A stretch of DNA of 64,000 bases from Brachybacterium massiliense. GTDB lineage: Bacteria > Actinomycetota > Actinomycetes > Actinomycetales > Dermabacteraceae. Shown here piece by piece: positions 7,914 to 15,933 of the stretch. Both the position numbers and the translations under genes were made by a program. The stretch covers positions 62,001-126,000 of the forward strand of contig NZ_FXXB01000003.1 of assembly GCF_900184245.1 (NCBI RefSeq), written 5' to 3'. Each line of letters begins with the position of its first letter. Positions within the stretch are counted from its first letter, which is position 1. The notes beneath the pieces were generated by a model. It saw only the letters and a program-made list of their open reading frames with translations, made no database searches and was not told the origin of the DNA.

Positions 7914-10463
7914 TCAGCCGACGTCCGCGGCGCGGACCTTCTCCTGCCGGGCCACGGTGTCGCGGCCCTCGATGATGATGCGGCGCAGACCGAACGGTGC
8001 GTCCTCGGCCTCGGCCAGCCACTGGTCGGCGGCGTCGAGCACGCCCTGCCCGCCGTAGGAGTGCGGGAAGTAGCCGCCCACCAGACGGGTCGCGATCTCG
8101 TTCGAGCGCTCCTGCCACACCTGCGAGATCATCGAGAAGTAGCGCTGGCGGTAGGGGGCCAGCAGCGAATCGTCGACCACCCGTCGGAAGCCCTGGATCA
8201 CCGCGGTGACCGATTCGTTGGCCAGCGTGTCCTTCTCCATCGTGCGACGCCAGGCCTTCGCCTTGGACACCTCGGTGGGCAGAGCGGCCTTCGCCGTCAG
8301 GGCGTGCTTGCGCCCGGACTGGGTGTCATCCGCGGAGAGCTGCTCGTCGATGCCCGCGGCGTCGATCCCGCCGAGCACGGCCAGGGAGATCACCAGCGTC
8401 CAGCGCAGATCGGTGTCGATCTCGCGTCCGGGCAGCTGCACGGAGCCGCCGAGCAGACCCTCGAGGGTCTGACGGTGCTCCTGGGTGCGGGCCAGGCGCG
8501 CGAAGGTCTCCACGTACTGCAGCTGCGCGTCGGAGCCGGCCTCGGCGCTCTCGGCGAGCTGCCACACCGCATCGGCCGCGGACTCGGTGCGCAGCGCCCG
8601 CTGGTCCACGGCTGCGTAGGGGCCGGAGACGGTCTCGAGCTGCTGCAGCAGCGTGCGCACCACGGAGGAGGAGACCTCGCCGGTGATGTTCGCGAGCACC
8701 AGCTGCTGGTAGCGGCGGCTGGGCAGCTCGCCGTCGCGGACCATGTCCCAGGCCGCGGACCACAGCAGGGTGCGGGCCAGCGGATCGTCCAGATCGCGCA
8801 GGTGCTCCATGGCGACGGCGAGGGACTGCTCGTCCAGGCGCACCTTGGCGTAGGTGAGGTCGCCGTCGTTGAGCAGCCACAGGTCCGCCTGCCTGCCCAC
8901 CAGCTCCGGCACCTCGGTGAGGTCGCCGTCCACGTCCAGCTCGAGGGACTCGGTGCGCACCAGCGCGCCGTCCCGCAGCGAGAACCCGCCCACCTGCAGC
9001 CGGTGCGGGCGCAGCGTGAGGTGCTCGGCGGGAGCTGTCTGGGAGATCGCGAAGCGGGTGACGGTGCCGTCCTCGTCCCGCTCGATCAGCGGGGTCAGGG
9101 TGTTCACCCCGGCGCGCTGCAGCCACAGCTCCGCCCAGCTGCCGAGGTCCCGACCGCTGGTGGCCTCGAGCTCGACGAGCAGATCGCGCAGCTCCGTGTT
9201 GCCCCAGGCGTGCTTGGCGAAGTAGGCGCGCACCCCGGCGAAGAACTCCTCGCGGCCCACATAGGCGACCAGCTGGCGCAGCACCGAGGCGCCCTTGGCG
9301 TAGGTGATGCCGTCGAAGTTGGTCTCGACCGCCTCGAGATCGACCATGTCCGCGACCACCGGGTGGGTCGAGGGCAGCTGGTCCTGCTGGTACGCCCAGC
9401 CCTTCTCGGAGAGCGCGAAGGTGGTCCAGGAGTCGCTCCAGCGGGTGGCCTCGGCGCTCGCGAGCGTCGAGGCGTACTCGGCGAAGGACTCGTTCAGCCA
9501 CAGGTCGTCCCACCAGCGCATGGTGACCAGGTCACCGAACCACATGTGCGCCAGCTCGTGGAGGATCGTCAGGTCGCGGCGCTCGCGCACCGCATCGGAG
9601 ACGTCGGACCGGAACACGTACGCTTCGACATAGGTGATGGCGCCGGGGTTCTCCATCGCGCCCATGTTGTACTCCGGCACGAACACCTGGTCGTACTTGC
9701 GGAACGGGAAGTCCTGGTCGAAGGCCTCCTCGTAGAAGTCGATGCCGGCGCGGGTCACGTCGATGACGTTCTGGGCGTCGACGTGCTCGGCGAGGGAGGC
9801 GCGCGCGAACACGCCCATCGGGATGGTGCGGCCGTCCCGGGTGGTGACCTCGCCGGTGCCGCCCTGGTAGTTCCCGGCGATCAGCGCGACGAGGTAGGTG
9901 GACATCCGCTCGGTGGGCGCGAAGTCCCAGGTGGCCGTGCCCTCGCCGGCCGGGGTCGGAGCAGGGGTGGGGGCGTTGGAGATGACCCGCCAGTGCGCGG
10001 GCGCGGTCACGTTCAGCGCATATGTGGCTTTGAGATCGGGCTGCTCGAAGCAGGCGAACATGCGGCGGGCGTCGGAGACCTCGAACTGGGTGTAGAGGTA
10101 CACCTCGTCGTCGACCGGATCGACGAAGCGGTGCAGGCCCTCGCCGGTGTTCATGTAGCGGCCCGTCGCCAGGATCCGCAGGGAGTTCTCGCCCTCGGCG
10201 AGGGCGGGCAGCTGCACCCGGGCGCCGTCGAAGCGGGAGGCGGGATCGGGCAGCAGCTCGCCGTTGAGCTCGATCTCCTGCACGGACTCGGCGATCAGGT
10301 CCACGAAGGTGGGCCGGGCCTCGGCGGCGGAGAAGCGCAGCGTGGTCTCGGTGAGGAAGGTGCGCTCGTCGGTGGTCAGATCCAGGCGGATCTCGTAGGA
10401 ATCGGTGCTGAGGAACGAGGCACGGCTGCGGGCCTCGTCACGCGTGAGGTTCTCGGAGGACAT
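7914..10463 (-). CDS. pepN: Aminopeptidase N (M1 family zinc metallopeptidase)
   Basis: An 849-residue cytoplasmic M1 aminopeptidase releasing N-terminal residues from peptides. GAMENPGAITY is the exopeptidase motif. HELAHMWFGDLVTM followed by WLNESFAEY supplies the HExxH-x18-E zinc site. A long ERAP-like helical C-terminal domain follows, with no signal peptide. I place the start at ATG 10463 (MSSENLTRDEAR, typical of actinobacterial PepN). An ATG three codons upstream at 10472 is equally possible. Transcription ends at the strong hairpin at 7842-7879. The DUF402 gene lies 50 nt upstream on the same strand. Confidence 0.95.
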   Translation of the reverse strand: MSSENLTRDEARSRASFLSTDSYEIRLDLTTDERTFLTETTLRFSAAEARPTFVDLIAESVQEIELNGELLPDPASRFDGARVQLPALAEGENSLRILATGRYMNTGEGLHRFVDPVDDEVYLYTQFEVSDARRMFACFEQPDLKATYALNVTAPAHWRVISNAPTPAPTPAGEGTATWDFAPTERMSTYLVALIAGNYQGGTGEVTTRDGRTIPMGVFARASLAEHVDAQNVIDVTRAGIDFYEEAFDQDFPFRKYDQVFVPEYNMGAMENPGAITYVEAYVFRSDVSDAVRERRDLTILHELAHMWFGDLVTMRWWDDLWLNESFAEYASTLASAEATRWSDSWTTFALSEKGWAYQQDQLPSTHPVVADMVDLEAVETNFDGITYAKGASVLRQLVAYVGREEFFAGVRAYFAKHAWGNTELRDLLVELEATSGRDLGSWAELWLQRAGVNTLTPLIERDEDGTVTRFAISQTAPAEHLTLRPHRLQVGGFSLRDGALVRTESLELDVDGDLTEVPELVGRQADLWLLNDGDLTYAKVRLDEQSLAVAMEHLRDLDDPLARTLLWSAAWDMVRDGELPSRRYQQLVLANITGEVSSSVVRTLLQQLETVSGPYAAVDQRALRTESAADAVWQLAESAEAGSDAQLQYVETFARLARTQEHRQTLEGLLGGSVQLPGREIDTDLRWTLVISLAVLGGIDAAGIDEQLSADDTQSGRKHALTAKAALPTEVSKAKAWRRTMEKDTLANESVTAVIQGFRRVVDDSLLAPYRQRYFSMISQVWQERSNEIATRLVGGYFPHSYGGQGVLDAADQWLAEAEDAPFGLRRIIIEGRDTVARQEKVRAADVG

Positions 10464-10513
10464 GGGCTCCATCCTGCCACCCGCCTCCCACCTTTCGGGC
10501 GATGCGGGCCCGA

Positions 10514-11167
10514 TCAGCGCTTGGTGAGGTCCAGGTCCCAGCTGTAATGATCCGGCAGCGCGGGCACGGGCCACTTCGGATCCGGGAAGAAGTACTCGTA
10601 CCCGGCGGAGAAGGGGTAGGTCCAGGACGCGATGTGCTGCTCGGCCTCGAGGCCGGCGGCGCGGATGCCCTCGACCTCCTCGGAGGAGAAGTAGCCGGTG
10701 CGCTCGGCGCCCTCGAGCTCGTCCTCGTCCTTGTAGTGCCAGTCTCGCCGCGGCAGCACCACCAGGTCGAGCACCAGATCCCGGGTGCGCACCCCCTCCT
10801 CGGTGCGCTCGTAGGGGGTCTCGAGGTTGACGTAGTAGCAGCCCAGCGAGCCGTCGTCCTTGTAGAACAGCCAGATCGAGTAGGGCTTGTCCGGCAGGCC
10901 GATCATGAGGATGCCGTTGCCGGTCCACAGCTGCTTGGACTGCACGCGCGGGGCGGTGAACATGCCCTCGTCACCGGCGCGGCGCAGCGCCGCACCGGAT
11001 TCGAGCACAGGCAGCAGCACCTCGGTGCCGGGCGCGATCCAGACCACCACTCCGCGGTCATCGTCCAGCACGACGGTGCCGGGGCGGACGGTGCGGGTGG
11101 GGTGCTGAGGGGTGTAGTAGGTCCAGGTCACCTGGTCGCCGGGCGACCAGCGCGGGGTGGAAGACAT
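10514..11167 (-). CDS. DUF402 (FomD-like barrel) protein
   Basis: A 217-residue protein with a DUF402 domain, the fold of FomD and of Streptomyces and staphylococcal nucleotide phosphohydrolases. The metal-binding pattern is clear: YYVNLETPYERT, then TRDLVLDLVVLP with the paired Asp, then WHYKDEDELEGA. It may be a phosphatase or pyrophosphohydrolase on a nucleotide-like substrate; the true substrate is unknown. I chose ATG 11167 (MSSTPRW); a GTG at 11221 would add 18 unremarkable residues. It lies upstream of pepN in the same direction. Confidence 0.8.
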   Translation of the reverse strand: MSSTPRWSPGDQVTWTYYTPQHPTRTVRPGTVVLDDDRGVVVWIAPGTEVLLPVLESGAALRRAGDEGMFTAPRVQSKQLWTGNGILMIGLPDKPYSIWLFYKDDGSLGCYYVNLETPYERTEEGVRTRDLVLDLVVLPRRDWHYKDEDELEGAERTGYFSSEEVEGIRAAGLEAEQHIASWTYPFSAGYEYFFPDPKWPVPALPDHYSWDLDLTKR

Positions 11168-11256
11168 GGTGGGGTTCCCGGCCGGATCGGCCTCCACGGA
11201 CGCCCCGTACCGACCGGCCACCGGGCCGGGGCTGCTCTGCCCGTGAAGGGGTAGGC

Positions 11257-11273
11257 GTATGGGGCGACCATAC
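11257..11273 (-). promoter_or_regulatory. Inverted repeat and -10 box upstream of the DUF402 gene
   Basis: GTATGG-GGCGA-CCATAC is a 6-bp inverted repeat. Its right part forms TATGGT on the minus strand, a plausible -10 for the DUF402 gene with a leader of roughly 90 nt. An operator overlapping a promoter is possible but unproven. Confidence 0.35.
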
Positions 11274-11371
11274 CGCCTCCCTCGACGGACGGTGCGCGGC
11301 GCGCCGACCGGTGCGCGGGCCTGCGCGCTCGGCCCCGCCGGTCCCGCGAGGGGCGGCGGAGCCCGCTGCGT

Positions 11372-11458
11372 TCAGCTGAGCACGAGCCAGAACAGGGAGG
11401 TGGACCCGGCAGCGGCCAGCACGGACAGGACCAGCAGGCCCGTCCCGGTCAGGGTGCG
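11372..11458 (-). other. Out-of-frame transmembrane anchor of the protein kinase
   Basis: Read in the frame -1 to the kinase, this stretch encodes RTLTGTGLLVLSVLAAAGS and onward to FWLVLS before a TGA at 11372-11374. It is a hydrophobic helix with positive residues (PRRRAR) just before it, exactly where receptor-type kinases of this family have their single membrane span. It can be joined to the kinase by a one-base shift in the C5 run at 11501-11505. Confidence 0.6.
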
Positions 11459-12735
11459 GGCGCGGCGGCGGGGTGCGGGCTGCGGCTCCGTCGCTCCGAC
11501 GGGGGCGCGGCGGGAGAGGGAGAGGGGTGCGAGTGCGCGGCCGGTGCGGGGGAGACAGGCTGCCGGGCGGGGCTCCCGCCCGACGCAGTGGCCGGTGCAT
11601 GGGACTGCGGGGCACGGCGTGTGGGGAGGTGGACGAAGCGCTCGGTTGGGCCCGGGACCGCCGGGACCACTGGGGCCGCCGAGGAGGCCGACGCGGCGGA
11701 GGGCTGGGTGTCCTGGGTATCGGCACTCGCGGCGGAGGGCTGCGGCGCGGGCGAGAGGCCCTGATGCGCCGCGCTCAGCGCGTCGAGCCGCTCGTGCAGC
11801 CCGGGGGCGAGTCCCGCGAGCGCCGACGGGCCCTCCAGCGGCACCTCGCGTCGTCCGTCGCCGGATCCGATCCGGTCCGGCACCTCGAACATCTCCCCAT
11901 GCGCGGTGAGGGACCAGTCCGAGGCGGGGGAGGAGAGCAGAGGGATCGCCTCCCGCGCCTCGGCGGCACCGGGCCGGCGCTGGGGATCGGCGTCCAGCAT
12001 CGCCCGCAGCAGGTGCTCCAGGCCGGACGCGGCCGGGTCCGGGCTGCCGGCCATCGCCTGGGCGGCGCGCTCGGCGAGCTCATGCGGTGCGGGGCGCTCG
12101 CGGGGCCTGGACGGGGCGAGCGCCTCGACCGCGCAGGCCGCCGCGGCCCAGACATCCTGGGCGAAGGAGAGCGCCGCCCCCTCGAGCGCCTCGGGAGCCA
12201 TGAATCCGGGCGTGCCGTGCACGAAACCGGTCTCGGTCAGGCGCACATCCGTCTCGTGCAGCGCGATCCCGAAGTCCGCCAGCAGCAGATGAGGATGGGC
12301 CTCACCGGTGCTGTCCAGCAGCAGGTTCGCGGGCTTCACATCCCGGTGCACCCAGCGGGAGGCGTGCATCGCCGCGAGAGCGTCGAGCAGCTGGCGCAGC
12401 AGCTGAGCGGTGAGGGAGGGGGACAGCGCCCCCTGGCGCGCGACCGCCTCGGCCAGGGTGCCGCCATGCACCAGCGGCATCACCAGCACGATCGTGTCGT
12501 CCTCGGCGACCCAGGTGTAGGGCGGCAGCAGATGGGGGTGCCGGCCGAGGTCCTGCGCGGTGCCCACGGACTGCTCGCGCACGAAGCGCAGCACGTCGGC
12601 CCCGTCGCGCTGGCGCATCACCTTCGCGGCGCACACGGCGCCGTAGCGCCGATCCACGGCGCGCCACAGCGAGCCCGAGGCTCCTCGGGCGAGTGGTTCG
12701 AGCAGCTCGATGCGGCCGGCGATGACATCGGACAT
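11449..12735 (-). CDS. Hanks-type Ser/Thr protein kinase, apparently frameshifted before its membrane anchor
   Basis: A 428-residue eukaryotic-like protein kinase. Kinase motifs: GRIELLEPLARGASGSLW (glycine-rich loop), AAKVM (ATP-binding Lys), HRDVKPANLLL (catalytic loop), LADFGIALH (DFG) and GTPGFMAPEAL (APE). Residues beyond about 290 are a Pro/Ser/Ala-rich linker and the frame ends at 11449. In another frame the sequence carries on from the same linker into a transmembrane helix (GTGLLVLSVLAAAGSTSLFW) that stops at 11372. A C5 run at 11501-11505 (minus strand) is the best site for the shift. The start is uncertain between 12735 and 12747; neither has a clear ribosome binding site. The divergent surface protein starts 10 nt away. 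Confidence 0.85.
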   Translation of the reverse strand: MSDVIAGRIELLEPLARGASGSLWRAVDRRYGAVCAAKVMRQRDGADVLRFVREQSVGTAQDLGRHPHLLPPYTWVAEDDTIVLVMPLVHGGTLAEAVARQGALSPSLTAQLLRQLLDALAAMHASRWVHRDVKPANLLLDSTGEAHPHLLLADFGIALHETDVRLTETGFVHGTPGFMAPEALEGAALSFAQDVWAAAACAVEALAPSRPRERPAPHELAERAAQAMAGSPDPAASGLEHLLRAMLDADPQRRPGAAEAREAIPLLSSPASDWSLTAHGEMFEVPDRIGSGDGRREVPLEGPSALAGLAPGLHERLDALSAAHQGLSPAPQPSAASADTQDTQPSAASASSAAPVVPAVPGPTERFVHLPTRRAPQSHAPATASGGSPARQPVSPAPAAHSHPSPSPAAPPSERRSRSPHPAAAPAP

Positions 12736-12745
12736 GATGGACGTC

Positions 12746-14086
12746 ATGCTAGGACACCGCCACGCACCGGCTCGCCGTGCACGCACGGACCGCGCCGAGA
12801 CGCGCACCCCGCGCGGACCATCGGCGGTGCTCGCCGTCGCACTGCTGGTGGCGCTGACGCTGTGGGGTGCGGCGCCGGCGGCGCTCGCCGCTCCCGAGGA
12901 CGAGATCGCACCGCCCGCCCACGCCTACAGCGCCCAGGGCCTGGAGATCGAGGGCGGGGCCTCGCTCGCCCAGGCGCCGTCGGTCGAGCCCGGCATCCAT
13001 CGCGACTCCTTCGCCCTCGCCGGCGAGGAGCCCTCGCAGGAGGGCACCGTGAAGTACTACCGGGTCGCGGTCCAGGACGGTCAGCGGGTCCATGCCGCGG
13101 CGACGATCGCCGCACCGCCCGTGCCCGGCGGGCTGCCCGAGGAGCGCAGCCCGCTTGCCGTGAACGTCTCCTTCCTCACCGCCGGCGGCGACGCCTGCGA
13201 CGGCGAGCGCGTCACCGACATCGGCGAGTCCCACACCGGGGACGGGCCGATCACCACCGCCGCCGTCTCCGAGGTGCTCGGCCCCGACGGCTGCACCGGC
13301 AGCGAGCTGTTCGTGCGCGTGGCCCGCGAGGGCACCCGGGCGGCGGGCGCCGCCCTGCCGGTCGAGGTGCAGATCGCGATCCAGCCCGCCGGGATCGGCG
13401 GTGGCGCACCCTCGGTCGAGGAGCCGCTCGAGGAGGATGCCGCGGCCCCCACCGCCCCGGAGAGCTCGGAACCGCTCGAGCTGGGCCGCTCCTTCCAGGG
13501 CGCGGCCGAGGTGGAGCCCGGCTCCTACGTGATCGAGCTGGTGCCGGGCGAGACCGGGCTGGTCGCGATCGACGTGGCCGAGGGGCAGCGACTGCGCTGG
13601 CGCACCGAGATCACCTCGGTGCCCGAGGAGCAGCCCGGAGCGATCGCGCTGCGGGCCTTCGACCCGGCCCGCTCCCAGGTGACCGTGGGCGGCGGCTCCT
13701 GGAGCCCGGGCAGCGCGGGCACCGTCTCCGGCGGCGGGATGCGCGCCCCGGTGGACGTCGGTAACCGCGGCTCCGAGCACGACTCGGTGCGCAGCGCCTG
13801 GCTGCCCGGCACCCACGTGATCCAGCTCCAGCGCCTCCAGCGCGCGAGCGGCGCCGACCCCGCGGGCGAGGCCCCGCTCACCCTGATCCTCACTCTCGAG
13901 CTCGAAGGGGAGGCCGCCGAGGACGCCGCCGAGGGCACGGTGCTCGAGCTGGGTCAGAGCGGCGGCGGCCTCTGGAGCGCCGAGAGCCCCGTGGCACGCA
14001 CCGTGCTGCTGATCGCCGCCGCGGCGCTGGGCCTGTTCGCGGTGGTCCTTGCCGCAGCGGGCGTGCTGGTGCTGCGCCGCCGCTGA
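12746..14086 (+). CDS. Surface-anchored protein with signal peptide and C-terminal membrane helix
   Basis: A 446-residue protein of unknown function. A signal peptide (VLAVALLVALTLWGAAPAAL, cleavage near ALA-APEDE) is followed by an acidic extracellular region of about 370 residues with beta-rich segments. It ends with a membrane helix (TVLLIAAAALGLFAVVLAAAG) and a positive tail (LVLRRR), so it is type I-like and displayed outside the cell. I recognise no enzyme motif. It is divergent from the Ser/Thr kinase with overlapping start regions, suggesting joint regulation. Alternative starts exist at 12734 and 12737. It converges on the ABC exporter through a shared terminator. Confidence 0.75.
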   Translation: MLGHRHAPARRARTDRAETRTPRGPSAVLAVALLVALTLWGAAPAALAAPEDEIAPPAHAYSAQGLEIEGGASLAQAPSVEPGIHRDSFALAGEEPSQEGTVKYYRVAVQDGQRVHAAATIAAPPVPGGLPEERSPLAVNVSFLTAGGDACDGERVTDIGESHTGDGPITTAAVSEVLGPDGCTGSELFVRVAREGTRAAGAALPVEVQIAIQPAGIGGGAPSVEEPLEEDAAAPTAPESSEPLELGRSFQGAAEVEPGSYVIELVPGETGLVAIDVAEGQRLRWRTEITSVPEEQPGAIALRAFDPARSQVTVGGGSWSPGSAGTVSGGGMRAPVDVGNRGSEHDSVRSAWLPGTHVIQLQRLQRASGADPAGEAPLTLILTLELEGEAAEDAAEGTVLELGQSGGGLWSAESPVARTVLLIAAAALGLFAVVLAAAGVLVLRRR

Positions 14087-14105
14087 GCGGCCCGGCGGGC
14101 TCAGC
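14082..14105. terminator. Bidirectional terminator between surface protein and ABC exporter genes
   Basis: GCTGAGC / GCTCAGC, 7 perfect base pairs around a 10-nt GC-rich loop. The stop codon of each convergent gene lies in an opposite arm of the stem. Confidence 0.6.
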
Positions 14106-15933
14106 CCGTCCACGCCTCCCACAGCTGCGCGTACCGGCCGCCGAGGGCGACCAGCTGCTCATGCGTGCCCTGCTCCACCACCGCGCCGTCGGCCATCACC
14201 AGGATCCGGTCGGCGACCTTCGCCTGCGAGAGCCGGTGCGCGACGATGATCGTGGTGCGCCCCCGCGCCACCTCGAGCGCTGCCCGCTCGAGCACGCGAG
14301 CCCCCGAGGAGCCCTCGTCGGCCGTGGCCTCGTCGAGGATCAGCACGGACGGGTCCTGCAGCACGACCCGGGCCAGGGCCAGCTGCTGGGACTGCTCGGC
14401 GGTGAGCCGGGCACCCTTCTCGCCCACCTCGGTGTCCAGGCCCTTGGGCAGGCGGTCCACCCAGGCCAGCGCATCGACCCGGCGAAGCGCCGCACGCAGC
14501 GCGTGATCGTCCGCGCGGGGCGCGGCGAGCTGCAGGTCCTCGCGCAGCGTCCCGCGGAACACGTGGACGTCCTGGCTCACGATCGAGGCGTGCGAGCGCA
14601 CCGCCTCGAGATCGGCATGGGCGAGATCCGCCCCGCCGTGCAGCACCCGTCCGTGGCGCGGCTCGAGCGTGCCGGCGAGGATCGCGGCGAGAGTGGACTT
14701 GCCGGCCCCGGAGGCTCCCACCAGGGAGACTGTCTCTCCGGGTGCGATCTCGAGGTCCAGCGGATGCAGGATGATCCGCGCGTTGCCGTCCTCGTCGGTG
14801 GTGTAGGCGTGGGAGACCTGCTCGAGCCGGATCGAGGCATCGGCGGGGCGCTCGGTGCCGGGGGAGGCGGCAGGATCGATCGAGGTGATCACCCCGACCA
14901 TCCGCGCCAGGCTCGCGAGCGCCGACTGCACCTCGTCGAGGTTGAAGATGACCGCCATCATCGGCCAGAACAGGGTGACCAGGTAGACCCCGGCCGCGGC
15001 CACCAGACCCACCGGCGCACCGCCCACCTGCACCATCACGAAGCCCAGCAGCAGCACCATCGCCAGCGCCAGGTTCTCCGGCACGTTCAGGCCCACCACC
15101 AGGCGACCCACCAGGTACATCACCCGCATGTTCAGCAGCGAGGCGGTCTCGGACAGCACCGCCACATGGCGGGTCTCGCGGCGCTCGATGCCGTAGGCGT
15201 GCACGGTGGGGATGCCGTGGATCGCGGAGAGCAGGCCCTGTGCGCGGGCGCCCATCGCGATCCGCTCGCGGCGGTAGATGGGGGCGGTGCGCCGCAGATA
15301 CATCACCGCGGCGATCACGTACATCGGCACGATGATCACCACCATCAGCAGCAGCCAGGGGGACAGGGTCGCCATCCCCACCAGGGTGATCACCACCAGG
15401 AAGCCCAGCTGGATCAGGTTCGGCACCAGGTTGTTCACGGCGCGCGCGGCGACATCCACGTCATCGGCCACCCGGGAGAGGGCGTCACCGATGCCGGTGC
15501 GCTCCATGGTCTGCGCCGGCAGATCCAGCGCCCGGTCGATCACGTCCTCGCGCATCCCGGCGAGGATCCGCTGGCCCAGCGCCGAGATCATCGACCAGCC
15601 CAGCGCCATCAGCACCGCCTGCAGGAGGCCGACGGCGAGGATCTGCCCGCCGAGCGTCCACACCTGGGCGCTCGTGCCGTCCTCGGCGACCACGTCCACG
15701 GCCGAGCCGATCAGCCGCGGCAGGATCGCCGCGGCGACCGCTCCGGCGACCGTGATCAGCAGCGTCGCGAGCGTCGAGAGCCAGTGCTCCCGCAGCCGCG
15801 CTCCCATGAACCGCAGCGAGGTGCGGGCGTCGGCGATCGGCAGCAGCTGGGCGTGCTCGGCCAGCTGCTCGCGGGCGGTGGAGTCATCGCCCAGCACGTC
15901 CTCGAGCGGACGCTTCCAGTCCAGATCGCTCAT
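14101..15933 (-). CDS. ABC exporter half-transporter, catalytic-site subunit
   Basis: A 610-residue membrane domain (about six helices, residues 30-330) fused to an ATPase domain (about 370-610), the multidrug/lipid exporter type. The Walker A motif is intact (VGASGAGKSTLAAIL), as are Walker B with catalytic Glu (VLILDEATADEGS) and the H-loop (IIVAHRLSQAK). The signature LSGGQ is degraded to LTAEQSQQ. Its partner upstream has the opposite pattern, so the two should form a heterodimer with one working ATP site. The start ATG overlaps the partner's stop (ATGA). The exported substrate is unknown. Confidence 0.9.
   Translation of the reverse strand: MSDLDWKRPLEDVLGDDSTAREQLAEHAQLLPIADARTSLRFMGARLREHWLSTLATLLITVAGAVAAAILPRLIGSAVDVVAEDGTSAQVWTLGGQILAVGLLQAVLMALGWSMISALGQRILAGMREDVIDRALDLPAQTMERTGIGDALSRVADDVDVAARAVNNLVPNLIQLGFLVVITLVGMATLSPWLLLMVVIIVPMYVIAAVMYLRRTAPIYRRERIAMGARAQGLLSAIHGIPTVHAYGIERRETRHVAVLSETASLLNMRVMYLVGRLVVGLNVPENLALAMVLLLGFVMVQVGGAPVGLVAAAGVYLVTLFWPMMAVIFNLDEVQSALASLARMVGVITSIDPAASPGTERPADASIRLEQVSHAYTTDEDGNARIILHPLDLEIAPGETVSLVGASGAGKSTLAAILAGTLEPRHGRVLHGGADLAHADLEAVRSHASIVSQDVHVFRGTLREDLQLAAPRADDHALRAALRRVDALAWVDRLPKGLDTEVGEKGARLTAEQSQQLALARVVLQDPSVLILDEATADEGSSGARVLERAALEVARGRTTIIVAHRLSQAKVADRILVMADGAVVEQGTHEQLVALGGRYAQLWEAWTG

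Noticed and set aside
8061-10547. An 828-codon open frame antisense to pepN
   Set aside because: It is rich in Gly, Ala, His, Gln and Leu with no domain pattern, and lies fully opposite a well-conserved aminopeptidase. Long antisense frames are expected in GC-rich DNA.
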